A stretch of DNA of 16,276 nucleotides from an uncultured Clostridium sp. (GTDB lineage: Bacteria; Bacillota; Clostridia; Oscillospirales; Acutalibacteraceae): the NCBI GenBank assembly GCA_900547915.1, contig URIN01000003.1:1-16276 (forward strand), in the 5' to 3' direction. A model generated the notes under the pieces. The model saw only the letters and a program-made list of their open reading frames with translations, had not been told where the DNA came from and ran no database searches. The translations under genes were made by a program, and so were the position numbers. Positions 6,109-14,302 of this stretch are shown here, in pieces (within the stretch, counting starts at the first letter, position 1; every line of letters begins with the position of its first letter).

Positions 6109-7365
6109 TCAATACCCCTTTGCGTAAGCGTAATTTACATTCAATTCGTTTTGAACTGCCAGGCTGATTATGCCGCCTAAAACGCTGTGTTTCTGAGCAA
6201 AATGCTTAATACCTGTATCAGAAAACATCGTAACGCGGAAAACAAGGATATTATCCATTATTTCTATTTCAACATCCGCAGTAATATCAGATGCGCTTGA
6301 AACCAGCGAATCAGCAGAAAAGGTTATTGTTTTCGACCCGTTCACAATAAATTCCAGTATGCCTCCGAGATTTTTGGGAAGTGTAAACGAAAACAGCATT
6401 TTGCACGGTTTGTATTCCGTAAAATCATACTCACCAACACCGGTATACACTTTCAGACCGTTCTGATCAGTCGGAGTCAGCATTTTGTATGAATTGTAAA
6501 AGCCAAAATTGCTGAAGAACTCGCTAAAGGTATCAATTTTCCCCCTTAGAGACTCAGTAAACGGCCGCTCACTGTAACAAAGAGGTATAACCACAGCATT
6601 TTCAACTGAAGCATCTCCGGTATCAATTAAAATATAGCCTTCTCCGTACACAGCATTCATTTCGTTGCTGTCCATACAAGGCATTAAGAGCACGGGAGAA
6701 TAATTTCCGAAATTCAGCATTATTTCCTCTGTTGCAGAAATCAGTTCTTCCTCGTTGTGAGGAAAATAAGCGCTCATTTTTACACCTGAAATATTCTTGG
6801 TGAGTTCTGCAATTTCAAATTTATCCTGCTGAGTGAGAGCATAATCGTCTCCCGCTTCGCCTTTTGGTCCCTGTGGGCCCGTGTCACCCTTGTCACCTTT
6901 TTCGCCCTTGAATTTTCCGCTTTCAGCATCTGCCTTAATCTGATCGGCTATCGCTTCGGCTTCCTGTGCTGCAGAAACGGCATTTGCGGCAAGAGCAACC
7001 ATCTGCTCATACTGAGTTTCCTGGGGCTGCTCCTGCGGCTCGCCTCCGTATACAGCTTTTCTGTTGAGCACCGAAACAGCGCCCGTGGTTATCCTGTAAT
7101 TCTCCTTTTCTCCTATAACGGAAAAGCTGAAATAGCCGTCCTCCTCAAGTACGACTGAGGGAACGATGCACTTATCATCGCTGAGAACTACGCTGTATAC
7201 TTCTCTGCCTGATTCAGCTTTAAAATGAGCAGTTTTTACCAGTCCCTGCCATTCTGGAGTAGTAAAATTGAACGAACATTCAAGGCAATTCTCACTCTGT
7301 TGCGCTGAATAGGCAGAACTCACGATAGTCTGCCGCTGTCCGCTGACCTCAATCTCTATTATCAT
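6109..7365 (-). CDS. Phage baseplate/tail-fibre-like protein with collagen-like segment
   Basis: 418 residues. Residues 1-105 are a beta-rich N-terminal domain (EWQGLVKTAHFK at 38-49, ITTGAVSVLN at 92-101) of the kind that attaches receptor-binding proteins to Gram-positive phage baseplates. Residues 113-150 are Ala/Glu/Gln-rich and probably a trimeric coiled coil. Residues 154-174 are seven perfect collagen-like G-X-Y triplets (GEKGDKGDTGPQGPKGEAGDD region), a common trimerising rod in phage fibres. Residues 190-418 are a beta-rich tip that I do not recognise and that may bind the host surface. The start is the ATG at 7363-7365, with AAAGGGG about 11 bases upstream; the open frame reaches 7506, but those 47 extra codons lie in structured leader and look non-coding. 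First gene of the cassette. Confidence 0.85.
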   Translation of the reverse strand: MIIEIEVSGQRQTIVSSAYSAQQSENCLECSFNFTTPEWQGLVKTAHFKAESGREVYSVVLSDDKCIVPSVVLEEDGYFSFSVIGEKENYRITTGAVSVLNRKAVYGGEPQEQPQETQYEQMVALAANAVSAAQEAEAIADQIKADAESGKFKGEKGDKGDTGPQGPKGEAGDDYALTQQDKFEIAELTKNISGVKMSAYFPHNEEELISATEEIMLNFGNYSPVLLMPCMDSNEMNAVYGEGYILIDTGDASVENAVVIPLCYSERPFTESLRGKIDTFSEFFSNFGFYNSYKMLTPTDQNGLKVYTGVGEYDFTEYKPCKMLFSFTLPKNLGGILEFIVNGSKTITFSADSLVSSASDITADVEIEIMDNILVFRVTMFSDTGIKHFAQKHSVLGGIISLAVQNELNVNYAYAKGY

Positions 7366-7701
7366 ATTCCGTTTCCCCTTTAAGAAGGTCTGACGACAGC
7401 AAGAAAGGCAAGCCGACAGACCCGGCTTTTTTCTCAGGCGGAACGGTATTTTTTGTTTTTCACTCAGGGCGGATATTTCCGCCCCTGACATTCTATGAAT
7501 GCGCAAAAAATAAGTTAATACCGCATAAAACGCCCTTTCCCTGCTGCCGCCCCATAGCAGGGTTACGCACGCAACCTAATTATCCGCGGAAACGCCGCCG
7601 CGCTTTTGCGTTTGCGTACAGAGCGCACCTTGCAGTCCGCCGACCGCATGGCTTAAAATAAAAGACGGCAGTCCCGCCGCAAAGCGGAAAAGCCGTTTCG
7701 A
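7366..7701 (-). promoter_or_regulatory. Structured 335-nt leader of the phage-like cassette
   Basis: The stretch holds no convincing gene but many GC-rich inverted repeats: ACGGC/GCCGT with CCGC/GCGG inside (7665-7696, terminator-like), AAACGC/GCGTTT (7590-7595 with 7607-7612), CCCTGC/GCAGGG (7539-7544 with 7557-7562), CAGGGCGGA with TCCGCCCCTG (7465-7487, TATT loop), and AAGCCG/CGGCTT (7408-7428). A 28-codon basic ORF from the ATG at about 7648 lacks a ribosome binding site. The leader could be regulatory or a decayed upstream phage gene. I do not recognise a known riboswitch class. Confidence 0.45.
7655..7696 (-). terminator. Promoter-proximal terminator-like hairpin
   Basis: On the minus strand ACGGC and GCCGT close a hairpin whose inner helix is CCGC-TTT-GCGG, followed by CTTTTATTTTAA. 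It begins only about 5 nt after the predicted start of the 7708-7736 promoter. The stem has an internal loop, so termination may be partial or conditional. Confidence 0.42.
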
Positions 7702-7707
7702 TTACTG

Positions 7708-7736
7708 ATATTACACACGCTTTCACTGCACGTCAA
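7708..7736 (-). promoter_or_regulatory. Promoter of the phage-like cassette
   Basis: TTGACG (7731-7736) and TAATAT (7708-7713) are separated by 17 bases on the minus strand, just after the trp terminator. The predicted start is near 7701. It is the only good promoter I see for the five cassette genes. Confidence 0.6.
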
Positions 7737-7737
7737 C

Positions 7738-7776
7738 ATAAAAATTAAAACGCCCCGAAGCTTTCGCTTCAGGGTG
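7738..7776 (-). terminator. Intrinsic terminator of the trp operon
   Basis: On the minus strand CCCTGAAGC and GCTTCGGGG (7766-7774 and 7753-7761; one G-U pair) form a stem with a GAAA tetraloop, followed by GCG and TTTTAATTTTT. It is about 85 bases after the trpA stop and closes the operon before the cassette promoter. Confidence 0.9.
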
Positions 7777-7811
7777 TAATTTTTAAGACTGTTTAATTTT
7801 AAGATTTCGAC

Positions 7812-7835
7812 TTTATACTCAATACAGAGTATAAA
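7812..7835. repeat. Inverted repeat after trpA
   Basis: TTTATACTC (7812-7820) and GAGTATAAA (7827-7835) pair perfectly around AATACA, and a third GAGTATA copy lies at about 7848-7854. No U-run follows on the minus strand, so it is not the terminator itself; it may protect the mRNA 3' end. Confidence 0.4.
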
Positions 7836-7858
7836 AAACCGTTTTCCGAGTATATTTT

Positions 7859-8641
7859 TTAAGTGTTTGCGCCTATTATGGCATCTTTCATTGATTTTAC
7901 ATATTCATAAACTTTCTGCGGAGCGCTCTTGCCGTATTCGGCCACTATTTCAACTATTGCCGAACCTACTATGATGCCGTCTGCATACTCGCACACTTCA
8001 GCCGCCTGCTGAGGGGTGTTTATCCCAAAGCCTACTGCAACGGGCACATCGGTTACCGCCTTTATCGCATTGGTAATAGATTTAAGGTCGGTCTTTATCT
8101 CATCTCTCATGCCTGTTACACCGAGCGAGGATACCTCATAAATAAAGCCTTTTGCGTCCTTTGCTATCATCTGTATCCTGCTTTCGCTTGTGGGAGCAAT
8201 AAGTGAAATGACATCAACACCGTATTTATCGGCAACACTGCTGAGCTCTTCCTTTTCCTCATACGGCAGATCGGGAACAATAACACCGGAAATGCCGCTT
8301 TCGCTTGCTTTTTTCAGGAACTTATCATAGCCGTATTTAAAAAGAACATTCAGATAAGTCATAAATACAAGCGGCACATCAATTTCCTTTGACACCTCTG
8401 CTGCCAGGTCTATCACTTTATCCGTTGTTGTGCCCGCCTGAAGAGAACGCAGATCAGCCTCCTGAATAACCGGCCCCTCCGCAATGGGGTCTGAAAACGG
8501 AATGCCTATCTCGATAAGGTCACAGCCTCCGCGCGCCATTTGTATCATTACTTCTTTGCTTGTTTCAAGATCGGGGTCGCCCGCCGTAACAAAACCTATA
8601 AACGCTTTGGAATTTTCAAAAGCCTTTGAAATATTACTCAT
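7859..8641 (-). CDS. trpA: Tryptophan synthase alpha chain
   Basis: 260 residues, close to the usual 250-270. TrpA cleaves indole-3-glycerol phosphate to indole and glyceraldehyde-3-phosphate and channels indole to TrpB. The TIM-barrel signatures are [11 protein letters not shown] (14-24), [12 protein letters not shown] (41-52) with catalytic E44 (E49 in E. coli), VPDLP, the EVSSLGVTG loop and the phosphate-binding GFGI and GSAIV. The second catalytic acid, Asp60 in E. coli, is Glu here (E55 in IAEGPVIQ), a conservative change I believe also occurs in other Firmicutes. The start is the ATG at 8639-8641, with AGGGGGAAAGAG upstream, rather than an in-frame start 13 codons earlier inside trpB. 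ATGAGTAA overlaps the trpB stop by 8 nt. Confidence 0.97.
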   Translation of the reverse strand: MSNISKAFENSKAFIGFVTAGDPDLETSKEVMIQMARGGCDLIEIGIPFSDPIAEGPVIQEADLRSLQAGTTTDKVIDLAAEVSKEIDVPLVFMTYLNVLFKYGYDKFLKKASESGISGVIVPDLPYEEKEELSSVADKYGVDVISLIAPTSESRIQMIAKDAKGFIYEVSSLGVTGMRDEIKTDLKSITNAIKAVTDVPVAVGFGINTPQQAAEVCEYADGIIVGSAIVEIVAEYGKSAPQKVYEYVKSMKDAIIGANT

Positions 8642-9818
8642 ATATCTCTTTCCCCCTGTATCTCGCAATAGCGGCAACATCCTTGTCGCCTCTGCCTGAA
8701 AGGCAGCAGATAATAATATCGTCCTTGCTCATCTGCGGCGCAAGTTTCATTACGTGTGCCACGGCGTGAGCACTTTCAATAGCGCAGATTATGCCCTCTG
8801 TTTTGGCAATATACTCAAATGCGTTGACCGCCTCATCATCAGTAATGGCAACATACTGAGCCCTGCCTGTGTCCTTAAGATTTGCGTGCTCAGGACCGAC
8901 ACCGGGATAATCAAGACCTGCCGAAATACTGTAAACGGGCGCTATCTGACCGTATTCATCCTGACAGAAATAAGATTTCATACCGTGGAAAACGCCGAGC
9001 GTGCCCGTTGCCATAGTGGCGGCAGTCTCCTTTGTGTCAACACCTCTGCCTGCCGCTTCACAGCCAATGAGCGCAACATCCTTGTCATTTATAAAGTTGT
9101 AAAACATACCGATGGCGTTTGAGCCGCCGCCTACACACGCCACAACGGCATTCGGCAGTCTGCCCTCTTTTTCAAGTATCTGCTCACGTGCCTCACGGCT
9201 TATAACACTCTGAAAATCACGGACAATAGTCGGGAATGGATGGGGGCCCATTACCGAGCCTAGTACATACAGCGTATCATCCACTCTTGACACCCACTCT
9301 CGCATTGCTTCGTTTACTGCGTCCTTAAGTGTCTGGGTGCCTGTTTCAACGGGGTGAACCTTAGCGCCGAGAAGTTCCATTCGGTAGCAGTTGAGCGCCT
9401 GCCTCTGTGTATCTTTTTTACCCATAAATATTTCACACTCAAGACCCATAAGCGCCGCCGCCGTTGCGGTTGCAACACCGTGCTGACCTGCTCCCGTTTC
9501 AGCTATAACGCGCGTTTTGCCCATCTTCTTTGCAAGCAGGCACTGGCCCAAAACATTGTTTATCTTGTGCGCACCTGTGTGGTTGAGGTCTTCACGCTTG
9601 AAATAGATTTTTGCGCCGCCCAAGTCCTTAGTCATATTCTCGGCATAATAAAGCAGTGACGGGCGGTTTGCGTAATCTCTTAACAGAGTATTAAGTTCTT
9701 CCACAAACTCGGGGTCATTTTTATAATGCTCATACTGTTTTTCAAGGTTTATAACCTCATTCATTAGTGTTTCGGGTATATACTGCCCGCCGTGTATTCC
9801 GAATCTGCCTTTACTCAT
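8634..9818 (-). CDS. trpB: Tryptophan synthase beta chain
   Basis: 394 residues, the usual length. TrpB uses pyridoxal phosphate to join indole and serine into tryptophan in the alpha2-beta2 complex. Key sites are present: FGGQ-like [11 protein letters not shown] (6-16), the PLP lysine K85 in HTGAHKINN, catalytic E107 in ETGAGQHG, the phosphate loop VGGGSNA (229-235), EHANL (310-314) and SGRGDKD (374-380) with the serine that contacts the PLP ring nitrogen. The sequence is of the TrpB1 type that partners TrpA, not the stand-alone TrpB2. The start overlaps the trpF stop by 8 nt (ATGAGTAA), with GGAG 10 bases upstream. Trp codons in this enzyme are few, so attenuation acts through the T-box rather than translation here. 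Confidence 0.98.
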   Translation of the reverse strand: MSKGRFGIHGGQYIPETLMNEVINLEKQYEHYKNDPEFVEELNTLLRDYANRPSLLYYAENMTKDLGGAKIYFKREDLNHTGAHKINNVLGQCLLAKKMGKTRVIAETGAGQHGVATATAAALMGLECEIFMGKKDTQRQALNCYRMELLGAKVHPVETGTQTLKDAVNEAMREWVSRVDDTLYVLGSVMGPHPFPTIVRDFQSVISREAREQILEKEGRLPNAVVACVGGGSNAIGMFYNFINDKDVALIGCEAAGRGVDTKETAATMATGTLGVFHGMKSYFCQDEYGQIAPVYSISAGLDYPGVGPEHANLKDTGRAQYVAITDDEAVNAFEYIAKTEGIICAIESAHAVAHVMKLAPQMSKDDIIICCLSGRGDKDVAAIARYRGKEIYE

Positions 9819-10395
9819 ATCTTGCCATCTCCATAAATCTTTTCATTTTTGTATAATCTTTATAACCGTTTGTTTCAACGGAGGAAGAAACATCCACCGC
9901 AAACGGTTTTACCGTATCTATTGCCTGTTTCACATTGATTTCTGATATTCCGCCCGCAAGGAAAAACGGTTTATTTGTTTTGGGAATATTGCTCCAGTCA
10001 AACGCCCTGCCCGTGCCTGTGCCCGAATCTAAAAGAAAATAATCAACATCATATTTATCCAAATCATCGGGCACACCGTGCGAGCAGTTGAAATATTTTA
10101 TAATGGGCGCTTTTATCATTCTGCAATATTCGGGACTTTCATCGCCGTGAAGCTGTGCAATGTCTATCACATTGCTCTCAAAAAGTAAATTAATTTTGTC
10201 TGCGCTGTCATTGACAAAAACACCGACCGCCCTTATTCTGCCGCTGAGCCCTTTCTTAAGGCGTGACGCTGTTTCAGGAGTTATGCTGCGTCTGAAGCCC
10301 TCAGTCAGCACAAAGCCTATATAATCAGGCAGAAGTTCATTTGCGAAATGAATGTCCTCGTACCTGCGCATACCGCAAATTTTAATTCTTGTCAC
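9811..10395 (-). CDS. trpF: Phosphoribosylanthranilate isomerase
   Basis: 194 residues, slightly under the usual 200-210. TrpF performs the Amadori rearrangement of phosphoribosylanthranilate to CdRP. The TIM-barrel signatures are KICGMR with catalytic C7, DYIGFVL.EGFRRS (24-37), VGVFVN (57-62), QLHGDE (81-86), the catalytic acid D123 in [14 protein letters not shown], and the phosphate sites LAGGI (146-150) and VDVSSSVE (167-174). The start is GTG at 10393-10395; GAGGG lies about 9 bases upstream and the protein then begins directly at the KICG strand, as in the family. It overlaps trpC by 14 nt. It is a separate gene, not the TrpC-TrpF fusion of enterobacteria. Confidence 0.97.
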   Translation of the reverse strand: MTRIKICGMRRYEDIHFANELLPDYIGFVLTEGFRRSITPETASRLKKGLSGRIRAVGVFVNDSADKINLLFESNVIDIAQLHGDESPEYCRMIKAPIIKYFNCSHGVPDDLDKYDVDYFLLDSGTGTGRAFDWSNIPKTNKPFFLAGGISEINVKQAIDTVKPFAVDVSSSVETNGYKDYTKMKRFMEMARYE

Positions 10396-11173
10396 CTTTA
10401 AGTTCCCTCATCTTTGCGCCTATATCGTCTGCACGCATAAGCGTTTCGCCTATCAGAACGGCATCTGCGCCGCTCTTTTCGATATTCTCCACGTCCTGCC
10501 TTGTTTTAACACCGCTTTCAGAAACGAAAAGCACATCACTCGGCACCGCCGATCTGAGCCTTGCGGAATTTTTAGTATCCACAGAAAAGTCACGCAAATT
10601 TCTGTTGTTCACGCCGACTATTCTTGCGCCCGCTCTGAGTGCGGTTTGTATTTCGCTTTCGCTGTGCGCCTCAACAAGAGCGCTCATACCAAGGGAATTG
10701 CAGATATCAATATACTCCATAAGCGTTTTTTCGTCAAGAATCGAGCATATCAACAGCACAGCGGAAGCACCGAGCAGTTTTGCCTCGTATATCTGATAAT
10801 CGCACACCGTAAAATCCTTTCTCAACACTGGGATATTCACGGCTGAAACGATTTCTCTCAGATACCTGTCACTGCCCAAAAACCATTTTGGTTCGGTCAG
10901 GCAGGAAATGCAGTCGGCACCCGCCGCTTCGTATTGCAGCGCCGTTTCAAGATAGGGAAAATCTTTACTTATCACGCCTTTTGACGGGCTTGCTTTTTTT
11001 ACTTCACAGATAAACGAAAGTCCGTTTTTTGCTATTGCCTTTTCAAACTCAAAGCTGCCCTTTTCAATGCTGAGCGCCTGCGCCTTTATTTCTGCGTACG
11101 GTTTTTCTTTTATTATCAGTTCATATCTCTGCCGCGTGTTTTCGGCAATGGTGTTCAAAATATCATTACTCAT
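10382..11173 (-). CDS. trpC: Indole-3-glycerol phosphate synthase
   Basis: 263 residues, the usual length. TrpC closes the indole ring from CdRP, releasing CO2. The signatures are FICEVKKASPSKGVI (55-68) with E57, K59 and the phosphate-binding SPSKG, LTEPKWFLGS (92-101), VLRKDFTV (116-123) with catalytic K119, ALVEAH (165-170) with E169, VGVNNRNL (187-193), SESGV (218-222) and VLIGETLM (239-246). The start is the ATG at 11171-11173 (MSNDIL), with AGGA 6 bases upstream; the frame stays open for 8 codons inside trpD, but that start lacks support. ATGAGTAA overlaps the trpD stop by 8 nt. Confidence 0.97.
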   Translation of the reverse strand: MSNDILNTIAENTRQRYELIIKEKPYAEIKAQALSIEKGSFEFEKAIAKNGLSFICEVKKASPSKGVISKDFPYLETALQYEAAGADCISCLTEPKWFLGSDRYLREIVSAVNIPVLRKDFTVCDYQIYEAKLLGASAVLLICSILDEKTLMEYIDICNSLGMSALVEAHSESEIQTALRAGARIVGVNNRNLRDFSVDTKNSARLRSAVPSDVLFVSESGVKTRQDVENIEKSGADAVLIGETLMRADDIGAKMRELKGDKN

Positions 11174-12179
11174 TTGTAATCCTAATAAAATCCTCAAGCG
11201 CTTTGAGCGCCTTTTTGGAATCTATCGCCTTTTCCGCTTCTTTCATTGCATCGGCAAGTGTTATGCCGCATTTTTGTGCAACATATATGCCTGCGCCGGC
11301 GTTCATTATTACGGCAAGTCTCTGGGCATAATTACCGCCGCCCGACAGCACATCTTTTGTGATAGCAGCATTTTCTTCGGGAGTGCCTCCTCTGAGTTCT
11401 TCTTTTGTGCACCTCTCATAACCGAAATCCTCAGGCGTAATTGTGTAATACTCAATTTTTCCGTTTCTGACTTCCGCAACGCTTGTTTCGCCGCAGGCGC
11501 TGACTTCATCAAGGCAGTCATTGCCGTATACAACAAGCGCATCAGTAACGCCGAGTTTTACGAGAGCGTTAGCCACTTTTTCAACAAAATCTTTGCTGAA
11601 AACGCCGAGCACCATCATTTTCGCCCCTGCAGGATTTGTGAGAGGGCCGAGAATATTGAACACCGTTCTGATGCCTATCTCTTTTCTGACGGGGCCCACA
11701 TATTTCATTGCGCTGTGATATTTCTGAGCAAAAAGGAAACTGATGTTATCCTGCTCCAGCGCTTTTTCCATAACCTCGGGCTGAGCCGTAATATTTACGC
11801 CGAGAGCCTCAAGGCAGTCCGCCGCACCGCTGCTTGAAGATGCCGCGCGGTTTCCGTGCTTTGCAATCTTTACACCTGCGCCGGCAAGCACGAATGCCGC
11901 CGTGGTGGAAATGTTGAAACTTTGCGACTTGTCGCCGCCTGTGCCGACTATATCAAGTGTTTCGCAGTCGGTATCCATCTTCAGCGCTCTGCTGCGCATA
12001 CCGTCCGCACAGCCTGCTATCTCTTCGTCCGTTTCGCCTTTCATAGCAAGTGCCGTAAGAAAAGCGGAAACCATTTCGGGCGTGCAATTGCCGCTCATTA
12101 TCTCTTCAACTGCTGTTTTAGCTTCGTTATATGAAAGGTCCTCTTTTGAGGCAACCTTTGAAAGTAATGTTTTAATCAT
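11166..12179 (-). CDS. trpD: Anthranilate phosphoribosyltransferase
   Basis: 337 residues, the usual length. TrpD transfers phosphoribose from PRPP to anthranilate. The signatures are the PRPP-binding VGTGGDKSQSFNIST (78-92), KHGNRAASSSSG (107-118, usually KHGNR..SS..GSAD), ADCLEALGV (120-128), FLFAQKYHSAMKYV and VRKEIGIRTVFNILGPLTNPA. The start is the ATG at 12177-12179, with a strong GGAGGA site 5-6 bases upstream; 8 extra in-frame codons lie inside trpG and are not needed. The overlap with trpG is 8 nt (ATGATTAA). It is not fused to TrpG, unlike in E. coli. Confidence 0.97.
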   Translation of the reverse strand: MIKTLLSKVASKEDLSYNEAKTAVEEIMSGNCTPEMVSAFLTALAMKGETDEEIAGCADGMRSRALKMDTDCETLDIVGTGGDKSQSFNISTTAAFVLAGAGVKIAKHGNRAASSSSGAADCLEALGVNITAQPEVMEKALEQDNISFLFAQKYHSAMKYVGPVRKEIGIRTVFNILGPLTNPAGAKMMVLGVFSKDFVEKVANALVKLGVTDALVVYGNDCLDEVSACGETSVAEVRNGKIEYYTITPEDFGYERCTKEELRGGTPEENAAITKDVLSGGGNYAQRLAVIMNAGAGIYVAQKCGITLADAMKEAEKAIDSKKALKALEDFIRITNE

Positions 12180-12744
12180 AATTATCCTCCAGAAAATTCT
12201 CAACTATTCTGCCGCCGAGGGGTGTAAGCACCGATTCGGGGTGAAACTGTAATCCGTAAATGGGATAGCGGATGTGTTCAACCACCATAATTTCATCATC
12301 TGCGTATGCCGTAACTCTAAGGCAATCGGGCAGTGAAGCGCCGTCTGCCGCAAGCGAATGATACCTTGCCGCCTTAAACTTCTGCGGCAATCCTCTTAAT
12401 ATTGCGGGGTCTCCGACTTTTTCACATTCGCACTGCCTGCCGTGCATAAGCTGTTTGGCGTAAGTTATTTTACCGCCGAAAGCCTCGCATATAGCCTGAT
12501 GGCCAAGGCATACTCCAAGTATTTTTGATTTTCCGGAACGCCATCGCACTGCCTCCTCCGAAATTCCAGCGTCTTTAGGTGCGCCTGGACCGGGTGAGAT
12601 TATTATGTGTGACGGATTTAATTCATCTATTTCTTTAAGTGTTATCTCATTATTTTTTACAACCTTTATTTCTTTTCCGAAAGCGCCGACAAGCTGATAA
12701 AGATTGTATGAGAATGAATCATAATTATCAATCAGCAGTACCAA
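12172..12744 (-). CDS. trpG: Anthranilate synthase component II (glutamine amidotransferase)
   Basis: 190 residues from the TTG start at 12742-12744. TrpG hydrolyses glutamine and passes ammonia to TrpE. The class I amidotransferase triad is present: C79 in GVCLGHQA, H168 and E170 in FHPESVLTP; ISPGPG and the MHGR loop are also seen. TTG is preferred because GGAGG lies exactly 8 bases upstream and the protein then starts as MVLLIDNYDSFSYNL, the family pattern. The in-frame GTG at 12751-12753 overlaps the same GGAGG and cannot use it. The overlap with trpE is 17 nt. Some Bacillota use one amidotransferase for both TrpG and PabA roles; nothing here decides that. Confidence 0.95.
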   Translation of the reverse strand: MVLLIDNYDSFSYNLYQLVGAFGKEIKVVKNNEITLKEIDELNPSHIIISPGPGAPKDAGISEEAVRWRSGKSKILGVCLGHQAICEAFGGKITYAKQLMHGRQCECEKVGDPAILRGLPQKFKAARYHSLAADGASLPDCLRVTAYADDEIMVVEHIRYPIYGLQFHPESVLTPLGGRIVENFLEDNYD

Positions 12745-14206
12745 CGCTCTCACCTCCGCTTATTTCAAGCGCCCTGAGTACGGCGCGAGCCTTGTTTTTA
12801 CATTCGGCGTCTTCCTTTTCGGGTACGGAATCCGCAACTATGCCTGCTCCCGAGCGCACATACACACGCCCCTTTTTGGCGTAGGCAAGCCTTATAGCTA
12901 TGCAGATATCAAGATTGCCCGAAAGGTCTATATATCCGATACCGCCTCCGTAAACTCCGCGCCTGTTGTTTTCAAGGCTGTCAATTATCTGCATTGCCCT
13001 AAGTTTCGGCGCACCCGAAAGCGTGCCTGCTGGCAGTACCGCATCAACAGCATCAACAGCGTCATAGCCGTTTTCAATTTCCGAAACAACTTCGGAGCCG
13101 ATGTGCATTACGTGGCTGAATTTCAGAACATTCATATATTTCTGAACTTTTACACTGCCGAATTTGCTTATCTTTCCCAAATCATTTCTGCCGAGGTCAA
13201 CAAGCATATTGTGCTCCGCAAGTTCTTTTTCGTCCTCAAGCAGTTCTTTTTCAAGTTTTTTGTCCTCATTCTCGTCAGCGTCTCTTTTTCTTGTGCCCGC
13301 AAGAGGGTAGGTGAAAAGCCTGCCGTCTTTGAGTTTTACAAGCGTTTCGGGAGATGCGCCTGCAAGTTCTATATCGCCTGAAGAAAAGTAAAACATATAA
13401 GGACTTGGGTTAAGCCTGCAAAGTTCTCTGTAAGTGTAAAACAGCGAGCCTTCAAATTCCGCCTCATATCTGTTTGAGAGAACTACCTGAAAAATATCGC
13501 CCTCTTTTATATGTTCCTTTGCCCTCAGCACCATTTCGCTGTATTGCTCTGCGTTTAAAAGCGGTTTCATCTTGGATTTCAGATGCGGTCTTTTAAGCAG
13601 TGCCGGCTCACCGTTTTCAAGTATGCCGCGCATTATCTCAATTTCCCTGCACGCCGCTTTGTAATTTGCCTGCGGGTCGTCTGTTCTCATATTCGCAATA
13701 AGGAATACCGTGCCTTTTTTGTTGTCAAACGCAAGCACCTTATCAAACAGCATCAGGTCAACATCTTTAAAATGAGCGTCGTCTTCAGACTTCGGCTCAA
13801 AACCTTTTACTGCGTATCTTGCGTAATCATAGCCGAAAAATCCAACAAGACCGCCCGTAAAATCGGGAAGCACATCATTTTTTGGGCTTCTGTATTCCTC
13901 AAGTATCTGCCTGATATATTTCTGAGGACTGCCGCTGAAACGGCGCACACCGAAAGTATCTGTTATTTTTACCTCATAATTGCGGCAGCTTATTTCAAGT
14001 TTGGGGTCATACCCCACAAAAGTGTATCTGCCGTGATTTTCTTTGTCCTCACACGATTCCAGCATATAGCAGTGTGAACTGATATTTTTGAATTTCAGCA
14101 GTGCCTCTGCCGGAGTCGTGCCTGTTTTTACCTCGCTGTAAACAGGTACGGCGCCGAAATTCCGTGCCTCTTTTACAGCCTGCTCCGCTGACGGATAAAC
14201 AGCCAT
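12728..14206 (-). CDS. trpE: Anthranilate synthase component I
   Basis: 492 residues, the usual length. TrpE converts chorismate and ammonia to anthranilate, the committed step. The N-terminal domain has the tryptophan feedback site MLES (48-51; LLES in most relatives) and GRYTFVGYDP (59-68). The chorismate-binding domain has DIFQVVLSNRY (237-247), ASPETLV (284-290), LAGTRKRD (302-309), EHNMLVDLGRNDLG (331-344), LPAGTLSGAPK (391-401), GVYGGGIGYID (417-427) and VRSGAGIVADS (450-460). The start is the ATG at 14204-14206 (MAVYPSAEQ), with CGGAGGA 7-8 bases upstream. The frame stays open 47 codons further, but that part is the T-box RNA. It is the first gene of the operon. Confidence 0.98.
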   Translation of the reverse strand: MAVYPSAEQAVKEARNFGAVPVYSEVKTGTTPAEALLKFKNISSHCYMLESCEDKENHGRYTFVGYDPKLEISCRNYEVKITDTFGVRRFSGSPQKYIRQILEEYRSPKNDVLPDFTGGLVGFFGYDYARYAVKGFEPKSEDDAHFKDVDLMLFDKVLAFDNKKGTVFLIANMRTDDPQANYKAACREIEIMRGILENGEPALLKRPHLKSKMKPLLNAEQYSEMVLRAKEHIKEGDIFQVVLSNRYEAEFEGSLFYTYRELCRLNPSPYMFYFSSGDIELAGASPETLVKLKDGRLFTYPLAGTRKRDADENEDKKLEKELLEDEKELAEHNMLVDLGRNDLGKISKFGSVKVQKYMNVLKFSHVMHIGSEVVSEIENGYDAVDAVDAVLPAGTLSGAPKLRAMQIIDSLENNRRGVYGGGIGYIDLSGNLDICIAIRLAYAKKGRVYVRSGAGIVADSVPEKEDAECKNKARAVLRALEISGGESVGTAD

Positions 14207-14251
14207 AAAAATATCCTCCGTAAAATTTGAATTTTGCAGAGAAAAGGCCAC

Positions 14252-14302
14252 TGAAAAACAAAAAGCCCCGGCAGTATACTGCATAGCAATATACTGCCGG
14301 GG
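14252..14302 (-). terminator. T-box conditional terminator before trpE
   Basis: On the minus strand CCCCGGCAGTAT (14291-14302) pairs with ATACTGCCGGGG (14266-14277), with further partial pairing towards a small loop, followed by CTTTTTGTTTTT. The CCCC at 14299-14302 is also the 3' arm of the antiterminator, so the two structures exclude each other. Confidence 0.93.

Noticed and set aside
7366..7506. 47-codon N-terminal extension of the tail-fibre-like gene
   Set aside because: Cys/Arg-rich, hairpin-forming sequence without a ribosome binding site; MIIEIEV at 7365 follows AAAGGGG.
7576..7648. Basic 28-codon ORF in the cassette leader
   Set aside because: No ribosome binding site; lies in GC-rich inverted repeats that explain the sequence.
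10352..10846. Plus-strand open frame of 164 codons over trpF/trpC
   Set aside because: Antisense to trpC and trpF, with no start signals.
11067..11837. Plus-strand open frame of 256 codons across trpC/trpD
   Set aside because: Antisense shadow of conserved trp genes; its Phe/Cys-rich composition is typical of a reverse-frame artefact.
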